64,000 bases of DNA from Litomosoides sigmodontis (taxonomy: Eukaryota; Nematoda; Chromadorea; Rhabditida; Onchocercidae): positions 3,927,865-3,991,864 of the forward strand of contig OY718806.1 of NCBI GenBank assembly GCA_963070105.1. Direction: 5' to 3'. The position numbers and the translations under genes were made by a program. A model generated the notes under the pieces. The model was not told the origin of the DNA, did no database searches, and saw only the letters and a list, made by a program, of their open reading frames with translations. Shown one piece after another: positions 1 to 15,900 of the stretch (positions are counted from its first letter, which is position 1; each line of letters begins with the position of its first letter).

Positions 1-2693
1 AAGATGGAAATTCCGTGGTATGTTAAGAAACAATTGCTTTTGTTGGAGGACAACTAAACAGGTATTTTTCACCGGACGATTCCTGTTTGTTGCAATAACG
101 GTGCTACTTCTTGCACGCATTTGTGCCCTCAACTACTACTAACCTTTTTCTATTATTCTCTCATATAATCAGGGAGGTGAAAATTCTCAACAATAATCGC
201 ATCGCATCGCATCGTACGTTTTTTGTACGAATTCTTCAGTGTAAAATATAATTTCATTATGACCAACATGTGTTTGAAGAGATTGAAAAATTTCCAGCTA
301 ATCTCATTTCTTCGTGTAATTGACAGATATATCAAAAAGAAAACGAAAAACTAGAACAACAAATAACAAACGAAGAGAGTGGCAACATTTACAACGGGAT
401 CTCGAGATTAGAAAATCGACGGTGGAATATTTTTCACCTACAGGTCGTCGAATCGATGAAAGGCCTCATTTCAGTGGAGAAAATTGAATGTAAACAGAAG
501 GAAGGAAACTGAGGGTAACGGCAGAGCATAAAACGAAGGATACAGAAGGAAGTGGAGGAATTCGTATGTCGGATCAAAAGATGATGGTAGCAGCTTGACG
601 GAAAGAGAGAAAATTATCAATGACAAAATCCTTCCGTCCATTTTAAGCGAAATTACGTAAGGTACGTAAGGAGAGCAAAAAAAAGCTTTCACAGTCCTAG
701 GGATATTATTACACAAATTTCTCGCGCTTCCTTCGTACTTTTTTTCCGCTTCAATTTTTTTGTAATTAGTTCCGCCTTATAACGAGGAATTGTGATCACA
801 TTTAAACAACTCTGCATCATTCTTATCTGGAAATGGAAATGCTCTAAGCAGCTCGTTTACGCATGTTTTCTTTAATCGCTCTAATCTCTGACCCCGTGGT
901 TGTTTAATAAGTAGCTATCTTTTAATGATCACGGATTCAATTTACTAGACCACTGGCACTGTACGACACCGTCCTTAGAGTGTTTTGAACAAGGATTTCC
1001 TTGTTGTAATTATTTCTTGTCAGAATGTCTAATATTTTAGCCATTCCTTTCAGTGCATCGGAAAATTTGTAACTTTAAATATTGAAGTAAGATAAATCTA
1101 AATGATGATGACATCTGAGCATTAGTTTTATGAAAACATTGAGGATATTTCAACAGTTTCATGGGCTCTAAATACTAGGCACAAGAGTTATTTTTCCCTT
1201 TTTTCCCACTTCCTACAACATTCAAATGAGCCACGAGATTTGCACCCAAGTTAATCGGAATTCTGCAATTTCACTACCCATCAACACAAATTATTCATGA
1301 GCGAACAGCTCTCAATTGGATAATTATTTCATATGGAACGGGTAAGACTCAGTCCACTGATCAGTAATACAGTATATATGCAAAATATTGGAGTATGGAA
1401 CAGAACCGATCAAACTAGTCACCTGAGCAAAAGATAGTTGCTTCTGCGTGCCGAATTCAAACAACGCTTAGCATCGAAGCGAAACTGTGATCGGTTCGCT
1501 GTACGGTTAGTTCGTACAATGAAACGCTCTCATTTCGAGCTCAAAAATTGCTATGAAAAAACGAGCAGGACAGAAGCGAAGAGCAATTTGTTCCTTTTAT
1601 AGCAAAAGGAAAAAAAAAACATTCAAGCAAGCAGGAAATTTCATGTGATACAATTGGAAATTACAATAACGCGGAATCTCAATTTACCATGGATAATTTA
1701 GCTACGAAAGAAATCAACAGACTTGTGCTCATTTATAGAGTAAATAAAACAACAATGACAATTTCGTCTGTCTTTTTCGAAAAAATTTAAACTGAAAATC
1801 AATTACCAACTTCCCAGGAAGGATTATAAATGGAGATTATTGCTCCAGTGCAGCTATTAATATGACCAATGCCAACACTTCCGATATCTACGTGCGTTCA
1901 AGAATGGAAAGCTCAAGTGCAAGGTAAAAGAGGAAGAGAGGGAACGGGTCTGTCGTGTATCCAACGGAGGAGGAAAAGAATTCGAAATATTATGATTCTC
2001 CTGGAAAGCTATATCAATCACCGTGGAATCATCATTTTCCGCAGTGTGCGAAGATACTGCCTTCCTACGTAGCGGAAATGAGAGAATTACTGAAAATGAA
2101 AAGTCGCAAAGTTCAACACTTTGCACTGCTTGATGAGAAGGAAGACGTGCGTGGCGGATCGTAGGATGAGAAACTTCAGGCTGTTGTTCCAACGGATAGA
2201 ATTGGCAATTTCGTTGTCAGTCATTAATGAGAGTAGAAGTATGGAAGCTTTATAACTGTACAAATATGATATGGGAATATGAATGTATGTGAGTGCGCCA
2301 TATGCTCCACAACTGATTTTCTCATTAAACATTTTGTGAGGCCTCCGTCATTTACCTTTCCCCACTTTTATGTGAAAATAATGATAGTTCTCCAACATTT
2401 TCCTTGCCTGGAATTTTTGAAAATATTCCAAAAAAGAAAAAAAAGTGATGGGTCATCATCACAGATCATTGCTCTGTCAACAGTTTCAATCATTTTGGAA
2501 AAACAAATGCCGACAATTTATTTTGAGAGTTATTGCACAATAGGAAGAAACAGCTATCATTCCATCCCATGATCGTCTGACACTTCAGGTAATTCTTTGC
2601 AAAAATACCCGTTCTGTCCGGGATTTCCTGACAGGCGAAAGAAGTGGATGGGATGAACCGAGCACAAATGAGGATATAACAATAGTGAAGAAT

Positions 2694-3001
2694 AAAAAAG
2701 AGAGAGAGATTTAAGGGGAAGAGAAATGAGAGAGACGATGATGAGTTGTTAGAGGAAAGAGGAGAGGGACAGGAGAGGAGGTGTTGCTTGAGGGGAGGAA
2801 AACAAAGCAAAGAAGGGAAAAGTAGATGCAAACAGTTGTTGTGATTGAAGTGCAGATTTTTAGTGAACAAAGAAGGAACGGCCGAGGAAGAGTATTTAAT
2901 CAATGATTAAGGACATACAAAATAGCAAACAAAAGATGAAATGTGGGGGAGAGGGAAGGAGGTGGAAAGAGGAGAGAGGAGAGAAGAGAGAGGAGGGGGC
3001 A
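2694..3001. repeat. Purine-rich (GA-rich) tract
   Basis: The plus strand is strongly biased to G and A over about 300 bases, with runs such as AGAGAGAGA and GGAGAGAGGAGAGAAGAG. Short ordinary stretches interrupt it (for example near 2810-2935). Homopurine/homopyrimidine asymmetry of this kind is low-complexity DNA. It produces long spurious minus-strand frames rich in Ser, Leu, Phe and Pro. Confidence 0.7.
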
Positions 3002-3223
3002 ATCTCTTTCAAAAAAGTGAAAAGAACGATTGAAGCCGCGTATGGGTTGAAAAAGTGAATGGAAAAGTGAAACTATGAAGTTTAGCAGGAAGGGACTTTT
3101 AGGTATCATTTCCAATTAACCGTTAACTGCTGAGGACGGCGGGAATAACAGAATTATTAAAAGTAAATTATAATACAGGACTGGGGACTGGAAGACAGAG
3201 ACACTACCTGACCGCTGCTGATT

Positions 3224-3235
3224 CCCCCCCCCCCC
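3224..3235. repeat. Poly(C) run
   Basis: A run of 12 C residues, directly followed by GCCTCTCTCCGCCTCTCC. Homopolymer length is a common place for sequencing error. Confidence 0.9.
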
Positions 3236-3341
3236 GCCTCTCTCCGCCTCTCCGGTCTTCATGGATCTGCTTCGGTTGTGGTCTATAAGCCCTGAGGGTG
3301 CCAACTGATGCTTGTCCCTTACTGCATTAGGGTAAGGGGTG

Positions 3342-3373
3342 CACACACACACACACACACACAACACACACAC

Positions 3374-3418
<45 letters not shown>
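3342..3418. repeat. (CA)n microsatellite
   Basis: A CA dinucleotide repeat of about 77 bases with two ACAACAC interruptions near 3360-3375. It accounts for the Cys-Val and His-Thr repeat peptides that appear in frames crossing it. Confidence 0.95.
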
Positions 3419-3419
<1 letters not shown>

Positions 3420-6400
3420 TCATACTTATTTCCTCATCTCAACACTTAATAAGCTCTATTAAGTGCCTTTTAACTCCTTCCTATTCATAAGCGTAAACGT
3501 TTTGGAATATTTGAAGGAACGGATATATGTCCACTCGATTATGTGTCGTTGCAACAACAACAATGGAATTTCATTGTTTTCGGTCCCTCGATTTCATTCA
3601 TGGGCTGTAGGCAATTTCAGTCCAGGAATACATTCGGCCATAATCAAGTTCCATCCTCGATCCTCCTTTCCTCGCTTTCTCACTCATTACTTTTGATTAC
3701 ACGAAATGACTATACTTCCCTCCTATCACACTGCTATTATCCTCTGGACTAGTAAAGACGGTTAAGGTAAGTAACCTATGTTTATAAAGTGAGAACACAG
3801 CCAGCACTCGTACCAAATTTTCATTACTCCCCGCTGATAACTTACTTTGTAGGTAAGGAATACTTGCAAAGATGCATTCGAAATATCATATGATTTGAAA
3901 AATCCGGTTATAGATTAGCAAAAACAGGTGTTTCAGTGCGTTCAATTCCAATTAATCGAGATCGTCCTTTTTTAAACCATTCTAATGCTTCGAAAAAGTT
4001 AACTTTTGATCAGCTCAGTTTTCAAATAATTAAATTAGCTATGGCAACATTGTAAACAAAAAGATTTCAGCTACCAAACATTGAAGTAGTGCTTTTTGTT
4101 GATTTATCAATTTGAGAGATTTCAAAACATAGAAATGGCATCGTACAGTAGGAGAGAGATAGAGAGGAGGGAGAGGAGAAGATGAACATTACTTTTGATT
4201 GAACCGATCCATCATTATGACGACGGTGTTCGATTCGAAATGAGGGAAGTTCCAGAAAAGCTTCGGCAACTCTTGGCATAACCTCAATAGCTTTGAATTT
4301 CTCACGGTTAAAGTTTATCCGGACTATTATCACGGAGCAACTAATACTGAAGGTTGGTACGATGGAAACCTGGTAATAAATTTGATATTACATTAACGAA
4401 TTGTTTTGATGAAGGCAAAAGATGGGCGGTATGTAGGCACAGAGGATTCGAGGGGAAAAGATGGGGTGGTGGTGCAGGGGAGGGACAGGTAAATTAGTTC
4501 GATGACTAAACAACAGCGCAGCAAATAGCAACGGGTTGAAGTAATAAATTAGAGTTTTAGGGGAAGCGATTGGTAAGAAGTGCGCTAAGAAGTAAGGACC
4601 TTGACCCATGTCCACTATCACTCAGTATCAATCGTACTCTGTTCCCTTTAACCCCCTTCCCTTCCCGCTGTCCTACCTATTGCAGCCACCGCCACAACAA
4701 TTCGACCCTCTTCCACTGCGTCCCCTATCACGCGCCGTTTGTATGATTATCGGTCGTCAATCAAAACAGCTAACAACTTTTCCCCGTTGTTCTCTTTTCC
4801 ATTCCGTAACCCTTCCTGATAAGCCATCGCTAGCGAAAGCAATGATGCAAAGTCAGTCGCCAAGCACTGCTCACAAGGTGCCCTCTGACCCCGACTACTC
4901 ATCCTTCGGCTTCCTCCACCATTCCTTTCCCCTTCTCCTCTCCCACCTGTGCACTACTACCGTACACTTACTCCACTCTTCCACTTCATTACTGATCGCG
5001 CAAATGCAATGTGCGCAAGTCTTTCTTTCACTTTGCACCAAATATGCCAAGTGGCACCTCATCCTTGTTACTTCACTGGATGAACCACCACCACAACAGG
5101 AAGAACACGAAGTGAGATTAGAATAGAATCCTCAAACTTTATGCTAAGGTGCAATCTCAAAAGACTTCTTGAACAGAAAACAAAGGAGACTACATTGTAA
5201 AACTAATCTCTCTGACTGCATAGACCTTATTTATGAGCAAAGTGCTGTTGTAGTTAAGGAATGGGAATAAGCGGTAAAAATGAAATTAAATTAAAGGAAT
5301 TTTTAAGCTAGCAATGTGCTTGATAACTTATCTCACTTTGCCTAAGCAATTGCACCATCGAGATGCGCTGTTTTCAGTCTATTGATCAGCGCAGCAAAAT
5401 GATTAAACACATTCCGTGTTGTCCGATGCGAATGAATATTACCATATGTTATTAAAAGAAAACTATACTAATTTCAGCATTGAAAAGATTTTCGAAATAG
5501 CGGCTCAAAATTGGTGCATAATTTGAAATAAGTGCCACGCAGTTTAAATTGAAAGAGGGGGAACAGCACAAGGCGGTAACTGTAACGCGGAATCTGCCCG
5601 GGAAAGGACGGGAGGAAGAAGAAGGAAAATGAAATGGAAATACCCGAAAAGAACAGAGGAAATGAAGCTACGCAAATAAGCGGGGATTTCATGCAAAAAG
5701 TGCATGTGAAAGCTATAACTTACCCTCTCCACTACTGTCACCTTCCACCAAAGAATGTTTCAGAAACTTTTACAACAACCCGGCACTAGAACTTCAACAC
5801 TTACGATAAAATGACAAATGTAAAAACGAATAAGCCGAATTGAAAGGTAGGGCTTTACAATGAAAGAAATGAAATAGCGATAGCAGAGATTGTACTTTGA
5901 AGAGGTTTTAACTACCTGAAAAAGTTGTTTGCTTATAAAAATTAGTTTACATTGTTTTGTCATTGCTATATGTGTTGCGATTAATTTTTCTCCTTTTTTT
6001 TTAAAAATTTTAAAAGAAAGAAAAAATTTTTAATTAATGAAATGTCAGGCAGATATTCATCCATTCTCTGATGCAATCTCACTTTCATTATTGCACAGCG
6101 GATCTATTGAAATCTCAGAAATGTCAAGTAGAGTTAGGCATGAATAACAATCAGTGGAACAAAGACAACTAGTAGTTGGCTTCACTTTCTGAAGAGACAG
6201 AGATATGTTATTCAAATTTATCACTTACCTTTCATCCACTTCCACTTCTCCTCCTTATTCCATGTGTTACAATGCAAAAGCAGTAGCACCGTCCCAATTA
6301 TCGTTACCTCATTTAGGCAAAAAAGCAAAATATTACGCAAAGTAAAAAATTATTTAATCAATCTCCTCCCTGAAATAGGTTCGTTCGTTGTAGATTAGTC

Positions 6401-7180
6401 GCATTTTTTATGTTTAGATTTATCAGGGATACTGGCAATTATCAGGTTAACTAATATTTCTAAAACGATGTCCATCCAGAAAACATAAAGATGCCGACAG
6501 CGAAGCTATAAAATTAAGCTTTGACAGTGGAAACGATGCTGTTAGTCTATGGAAGGAAGAAGTTCGGATGCACAATATAGGTTTAAAACCAAATAACTTA
6601 ATGCTAGGAATTACCAAATGCGTGTAACTAAAGTAGAAAGGCATTAATCACGGAGACTGTCATCTGGTTTATGAATAAATAGTTTAAATGGAAAATTGAA
6701 AAGTATCGTCAGGCTGAACGGCTTACAATAAATTTTCCAACACTTCTAGCAGATATTACTTGCCAGGATAACCATAAAATAAGGGGATTATAAACGAAAA
6801 GGATATGATCCGAATCAGTGATATCCTTAACATATGCATGAACATTGATAATCAGGAAGAGAAGGTCCAAATTAAAGGACCGTGAACAGTAAGGTTAGTG
6901 CCAAACGACCAATAGCAAGCAGCTGATTGTTGCAACCACTAGCTTACAATGCAATTGACAAGTATTGGTGCTATACAGTTTGTGGCTTGTGGCTTAACAT
7001 TTTAATTAGCATATAATCGGCACTGCTCAGTTACATGCGCCATTATTTGACGAATTTGACTGAAAAGTGAATTTTTTAAATCAGAGAAATGACTGGATAA
7101 TATGATACTACGCAGAGATTTAAATTTTGGTTACAACTTAATTTATCATCGGCGAGGCTTAAAAATTAGCTGATCAGATC

Positions 7181-7311
7181 AAGCTGAAGCATTACGATAA
7201 CAATTCCAACTAAATAGGGTAAATACATTAAGGTTTTGCGTAATTTTAGCGAAAGTAAAACTGTTTCGAAAGATTGGTAAGAGTGATCCTGTTATCGTAA
7301 TGCTTCAGCTT
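7181..7311. repeat. Inverted repeat, 21-bp arms, 89-bp spacer
   Basis: Bases 7181-7201 (beginning AAGCTGAAGC) and 7291-7311 (ending GCTTCAGCTT) are perfect reverse complements over 21 bases. The spacer is 89 bases. Beyond the outer ends the complementarity continues imperfectly (GATCAGATC on the left against CAGCTATCAG on the right). The transcript could fold into a stem with a large loop. No flanking target-site duplication or transposase is visible. Confidence 0.75.
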
Positions 7312-10301
7312 CAGCTATCAGTAATAAGATCACGTGCAAAATTGAAAAAAAAAGGTTTTGCAAGCGCAAGCGAAATCGAACGCGAACAATCACAGTGAAG
7401 GTTATTTTTTCATGTTTCATTTATGAAATAGAAGAAGTGAATGAGGACGTGCTCTTTCAGGAGAATAATAATTATAATAATACACTAGCACAATGATGCC
7501 CAAACGAAGTGTCGCCAACAGTCCTCTAAATTGACATGACGAGAGGCGAATTTGAATCTCGTGAAAAAGAAAATGAAGGAGACAGGCGAAGGAAAATTGT
7601 GAGAAGAGGTAGGTTAAAAACAAAATCTGTCTTTTCAAGAATTATCAATGCATCTCCATAACGATGATCATTACCAGCAAGATGATAGTTTGAATATTCA
7701 TGGAGTTTGCTGAAAGTGTATGTTATCTGATAGTTCCGGATATGAAGGAAATTGCTGATTAAATATGAATGGTACTTAGCCAAGTTGCTATCAGGAAATG
7801 TCAGTTGCATGACGGAAAAGAAGTGGTAGCGATTGTAAATTTTAATGCTTCAGTAGTACGCACCATTCCAATAACATACGGGTTTTATCAAAAGTCCTGT
7901 CGCTTAATTCATCATTTAAGGTTAATTTTTTGAAGCATAGAGGTAGACAGTGAAGAGAAGAAATAAACATTTTTGAACTTCATCCTCAGATATCATGAGG
8001 TTCAGAACAAACCAGAAGGAAAACGTCGGGGAAAAGATAGAGGAAAGACTGGTTGCAACTCTCATTTAAATACAATGCATAATTCTAACGAACTCACCGA
8101 CCTGGCAATGCACCACGGATAGGATGGCCTTTCTCTATTTTTGTAAAGAGCAATTTTTACTTCCACTACTACCACCATCGCCACCGCGGTGCTGCAACTT
8201 CGTTGCTTTACATTGTTTTCTCATCCAAACAGTTATCGTCGTTCAATTTACGTGAAGCGTATTGTTGTGCAGTGCATATATTACATCATCTAAGGTGAAA
8301 TCCGGTTTCCAACAACAATCTTTCACTCAGATTCCGCGGAACTCGTTCCCTATTTCCTATCTTCTTTCTTATTCTCTGTCCTTTTCACCCATCCGTAAGC
8401 TATCTCGCTACATATCATTTCATTTCCCCCGATCACTACAGCTTTCCTCACCCTTCCCACCTTTACACACTTTCTTCAACTTTCAATATTATTTTTCTAT
8501 TTAAATTATCCAGAAAAACCTGAAAACATTATAATATGCATCTTAATGCTTGTGTGTCGCTTTCCGCGCAACGATGAAAATAAGAGTGTTAACAATTAAT
8601 TAATTTGAAGCCTTTCAGATATCACACATTCCTTTCAATGCCATTCACACAATTTCAGGCCCTCAGTTTTTCAATCACACATAAATATGCTAATAGATAG
8701 ATAGATGAATTAGCAATAAGCTGTCATCAGTCGTTTCAGTTAAGAAATTCCAATTATTTGCTTAATTGGCAAACTGTCTTCATTCCAATTTAGTTACTCT
8801 AACGAGGAATTCACTTTTATCTGCTCATTTCCTTTATTTCTAAACCAATAAATTTGCTAATTCGAATAATATGACATTTCATTACTGAACATCTTGTTGC
8901 ATACGACAAATTCCAACCACTCTAATTGTAAAGAAAACAAAAATTTGCTATGAATTCCGATTGCATCTCATAAAAACTTTGAAGTTCTTGTTAAAAATCA
9001 TTTTTAACGTATATTCCACCCTTCTCGAATACGCATTAAAGTAAATTTAATTTCGCAAAAACAAAAAATATGTAAGGAATGAATTAAGAAAAAGGTGTGC
9101 AAAAGCTATGAATGAATAAAAGGCTGGAAATTCTTTATAAAGTAATGAGGAGTGCACTTTAATATTTTGTGGTAAAATGTGTGCTCCTTTATTTTACAAT
9201 GTAATTTAAGTAAGAATGCTTTTACATTGATTTGCATGATGGTTAATTGGTCACTTCAACGATAATTCACTTGCCGTTTGCTGTGGTACGTATCAAACTA
9301 CAGTAAGATGAGGCCGACATTAGGTACTGGCGTAGTCTTGGTAACACTTACAAGTCAACCGATTCCTTTGTCAAATCGACTATCCTAAATCATTTTCAGT
9401 GCGTATTAACGCTATTTCCGCTACACTCCAAGCACAACACATACAAATAATTCACGTTCAAGCAATCGTTAAGTTAGATTTTTCAACATTTGGCTTTTCG
9501 GTGCGCCCAAAAAGTACAATTGTTAAATGGCATGCAATATTTGTATGATACAAGGACCATTAAAATTCAAAATCATATATTTCAATAAAACCTAGAATGA
9601 CTAGAAAATCCACTGGTTTAAACAATAAGTGTGAAAAAACGAGAGCTGAATTCAAGAAATGGTTCAGACGCATTATTTTTATATAAATCAAAAGAGATTG
9701 AAAATGATCAAGTTTTCGTAACACTGCCAACACCTACTAATTAGTGTTTAAGATAGCCCTAACAGTTAGCACTGCAAATGAGGATACAGTGCATTAAACA
9801 GTCATAGCGATGACTGTTTCTGACTTATCCGTGAAATGGCAGAATAAGTTAAGCCAGGAAGAGGTGGAAGTGAGAAGGATTGAGAAAAGAAGATGGTAGG
9901 AAACGATCTGTTAGGATACGGCTAGTCCAACATCAGTAACTGTCCATTGTTGGAAGAATGTAATAATAAAGTAGGTGAAGAAGGAAGTAAGCAGTAGTGG
10001 TGACAGTTATATGATCAGGAAATGTAATTTGGGATCAGTTTTAGGAACTGACGAAGCAAGCGTAGAGGAAGTGCAAAGGAGTATCATCTATCCATTGGAT
10101 GTAGCTGAAAGTGAATTCGTTTGAGAAGGTTTAGAAATGATATGTCGACAGGAGCGGTCCGCTTCTTGATATAAGCCATGACAATGCTTTAGTTATTTCT
10201 GATTGAAATGGTGAGAAAGAGTTGCAGAAGTTCTAAGAGAGGAAGAGCAGGTATCTTCGAGGACTCTGTGAGAAGAGGTGAAACTTATGGTGAAAGTGCA
10301 T

Positions 10302-10327
10302 AGGAGAGAGAGAGGGAGAGAGAGAGG
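10302..10327. repeat. (AG)n tract
   Basis: A short AG repeat with a GGG interruption, followed by ordinary sequence. Confidence 0.8.
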
Positions 10328-11226
10328 TTGAAAGACCTTCATTGGTTTTATTAGTCCGGTCCGCCCGGGGGCATAAGCTTCATTGAACCCTCTCCATTAG
10401 TCAGCATTATTTGTAATTCTTTCTAGCTGCTTCAAAATTTACCCTACAAATGGGTTGAAGTAAGACATTGGTAAGGCAGGAAATATCGCTGATCGCAACA
10501 ACAACCTCCTCAAAGCGATGGTTGCCTACGGCTGCTGGTACTACGCTTCGGTGACTTTTACCCAATTATCTCGTTGTACTTTAGCAAAAGGCTTCTTCTG
10601 GTTTCTTTTGTCAAACTGTTGATTTCTGCGACACCCTCTTGCGTTGCTAGTAGTGCTTTTCAATCTAATTCCCTCTCATCTGCATAGAAACCTCTCTCTC
10701 TCCTGAACGATGGAATGAAGGGTAGAAAAGAGAAAGGAATGTTAGGGAAGAGGAGGACAAGCATCTGCGAATTGGTAGTTTTTCACTTTTCCAAAATTCA
10801 TTCATGAAGCAAATTTTGCTTTGAAAAAGAAAAACAACGCTTCAAAACTTCATTTGTCACAATGTTCTGTTTTGTCCCCTGGTGGATGAGAAATAATGTT
10901 CCATTTCGGTGACCGCTATCTTCCATCTTCTGCTTCCACTTCCTCCCCTCCTCCTCTTCCATTTCTTCCACTCCGCGGTTTTTTGCCTAAGCGGAAAAGT
11001 AAAGAACATTTTTGTAACAACAACAACAAGAATAGCCGTTCAAAAAATGATGTTCAGCAATTTCTTTCCTAACAATGCACAAATCAAAGTTACAAAATGT
11101 TGGAAGAGTGTAATTCTTTGCTACAATTCCTGTTTTTATGGGAACCCGGAAGTAAAAATTAACTTTTAATTAAGGTCAAACAATTTTTCAATCTCTCTAA
11201 AGAAAATAGCAGTAATAGTAATGGTA

Positions 11227-12983
<1,757 letters not shown>

Positions 12984-12996
12984 CTGTCGTTATTGT

Positions 12997-15900
12997 TGTT
13001 AATAATAAGAATGAATAATATTAATAATAATAAGAAGAATGAATAATATTAATAATAGTCAAATGGGCTTCTTAACCGCAAGCAAAAGGACAGAACACAA
13101 ATATCAATTGAAAACCAGAAATTTCAAAAGCATCCTGAAAATTTCTGTTCTTTTGTATTTTGCTAAACCAGCATTTGTGAAAATACGGGGAAAAGATGAA
13201 AATTCTTTAATATCAAGCAGTGAAACAATGGATAATGTTCAGCAATTAATGTTTTCTGCTTTTTCTTACTCGCAGCGTGTCTTCCGAGCAATCCAGGATT
13301 TTTGCAAGAGCTTGAAGTTGCCAAAAAACGAGGTGACAATACAAAATTTGCGTTGTGTTTTCAATAGTCAAAATTCAGCCGCACAATTCACTTTCGTACC
13401 GGTGTTCTATAATATGTTGGGTTTGTTTGAAGAAAACAAATCAAAAGGACCAATGATAGTTTACTGGGCACTTTTAGTTTTACAAGAAGGAGGGGAACAC
13501 TCTTGAAATTTCCACAAATTTGTTTGAACCTCATGCCGTTGATAGGTTGTTGTCTATTCGGTCATCTTCTCTATTCATTGAGTTATATTAGGCATGGAAT
13601 TAAAAAGCTGACTTTCGAAAACGACATATTTTTTACTTATTTTTTTACTTGACAATATTTTGAAGCAAATTCCAAATTTATGATTTTCTTTCATCTGTTA
13701 ATTTCTTGAGTGTACTCCGTGGATCTGCTGCAGACTTATAGATTCATTTCGGTGCTTCCTCCCTTAACTTTCACCTATAATGGCATCACAAATTTCCTTT
13801 ACAAGACGTTGCAAGACATTTTTTTGAAATATTTTTTAGCAGTACGGTTTGCAGTATTAAGGAATTTTTTATGACTTAAATTGTACCTTCAACAAAGTTA
13901 GTGTGTTTTTTGTATTCCTTCACACTTCAACCTCATACTTTGCTATCGAATTTTCAGGAAATTTTTCGTGAAAACATTTCGTCCAAAATATTCATCCAGT
14001 CATACCATTCTCTCAATATCAGTTTAATTCCATTTTACTAAAAGCGTTGTATTCGATTTCTTCTATTCCCACTGCTATCCCACTGTTGCGGCGCAAATCG
14101 GGAGAACTCCCGATATTCAGGATGTATTTGTTATTTGTTAGAATGTAATGAAAAGAATTTTGCTCATTTCGCCTGTGGGAAAAAGCAGTCATGCCATGTC
14201 CATAATCGGAAATTGACATTTATCGAATCCACGGGTTGATTAGATTAGACCGTTTTCCATATTTGATTGCGGTAACGTCTCTGTCCGTAACGTTGTTTAC
14301 CAGTTGCAAATTCTTGCGGACAATATTTCTAATTTCTTATGACGGTGAAGCGTGTTAGGCAATCAGATGAAGATTGCGGCGCATTAGCTTCCTTGATCGG
14401 ATCAATAACTTCATTTACTTTTCGTTTTTCTTGCATAACTTCACTGCTTCTCATAATTAGACATCGCTCAGACGTGTTCGCGGTTCCTTTCATTTTTCCT
14501 CCCTATAAGCATTGCAATACGTGAATGCAACGAATCCGTTGCTGTGTTTGTTTCTTAACGTGCACGTTTGTAGCCGTGGCTGAATGGTTGATTAAACTGA
14601 CTTTCGCTGCTATTACACAAAAACAGCTTCTGAGGAGGTTGTTGATTGATCTTAACTATTCAAAATCGATTCAATCTGTTTACTCATCGTTTAATTTGGC
14701 TTAATTCCTACCGCCGAAATTTATAATTCTATTCTCGCTATCCATATTCCCTTCAATGCACACTTACTTTCTTCTCTTTTGTGTTTTCAAAATTTATCAA
14801 ATATTTTTTCCACCTTTTTCCATTTGCTAATTTTAATTTTCAGCTTAACTTTGACAAAAATTAAATTATTCCTTTTTCCTACATTATAATTATATACATT
14901 GAACCCATTAAATTATTCTATCATTGTTAGTTTCCAATTTATTTTCATTTTTCATATTGCTGTTAATTGTTTGGACAGCAAAAAATTTTGGGAGAAAAAG
15001 TGCGCGCGCTGCAAAATACTTTTATGTGATAAATACACGTTTATTAACTGTCTTACGTATGAAAGAAAAAAAATTCACTGAACTTTCACGCTTTTATGTG
15101 AGATGATTATTTGATGTGAGCGGAAAAGAGCTGGTTTCTTTTGGTCCAATTTTTTTTCGATGTGAATAAAATTTTGCTAACATAAGGCAGCTGCTCGTTA
15201 AAAAATGATTATTTATAGTTGATGTGATCGTTATAACCAGCTATTTCATCTATTCCTGGCTCGTCTTTTTCTCCGAAACCATCCTAAAATGCGATTCCCA
15301 CTGTTCCATTATCTTATAGAGTTCCTCCTTTCAGAATCTTTCTCGTTTCATCGAAGTTCCCATTTTAATTATTAATCGCTAAATGACCACTTAAGTGCCC
15401 ATATTATTGAATTTTCGATAATTCATTGATTAATGGTATCATAATCAAAAGTTACTGAGGTTAAAATTCCATTTAACCAGCTTCGTAAAAGTTATGAGCA
15501 GAAAATGCAGGGATAAATCAAATTATTCGTTGAAGCTATCAAGAAATTGAAGGAGTGAAAATTAAACGTCATTTTATGGCAATAAAATTTTCAACCTCGA
15601 AAACTCTCATCGATTACTTTTTGCATTCCTTACCTAAAAATTTATTTAAATTAAATCTATTCATTCAGAGCTTTTGTGGTTGAATGAAATTATTATTTAC
15701 ATGATAGTTAGGTTGAAGAAGTTGCAATTTATGTAGAAATTTTAGAGCTAAATAATTGACGGATGATGTAATGTGGAAATGATTGGAAAGTGATAAAGCT
15801 GTGGGAGGAAGCTGAGGAGGAAAGCCATGCCATTTGGCGGCGTGCATAAACACGTCCCGGAAAGAAGCTTAAATATAATAATATATTACCATCACCGCTC

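Larger units (their letters stand above)
1..11219. other. Gene-poor region with simple repeats
   Basis: No open reading frame here has recognisable protein features, and no chain of phase-compatible exons was found on either strand. Reading frames up to 172 codons occur (for example 4608-5126), but their translations are compositionally skewed and unlike any family I know. The sequence alternates AT-rich stretches with strand-asymmetric purine- or pyrimidine-rich tracts. Simple repeats inside it are listed separately. It could be intergenic, or a long intron or upstream region of a gene outside the window; the sequence does not decide between these. Confidence 0.6.

Noticed and set aside
3116..3490. 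Cys-Val and His-Thr repeat frames
   Set aside because: Pure products of the CA dinucleotide repeat.
4608..5126. 172-codon plus-strand frame rich in Pro, Ser and Leu
   Set aside because: Pyrimidine-rich low-complexity DNA, no family resemblance, no splice context, no supporting neighbours.
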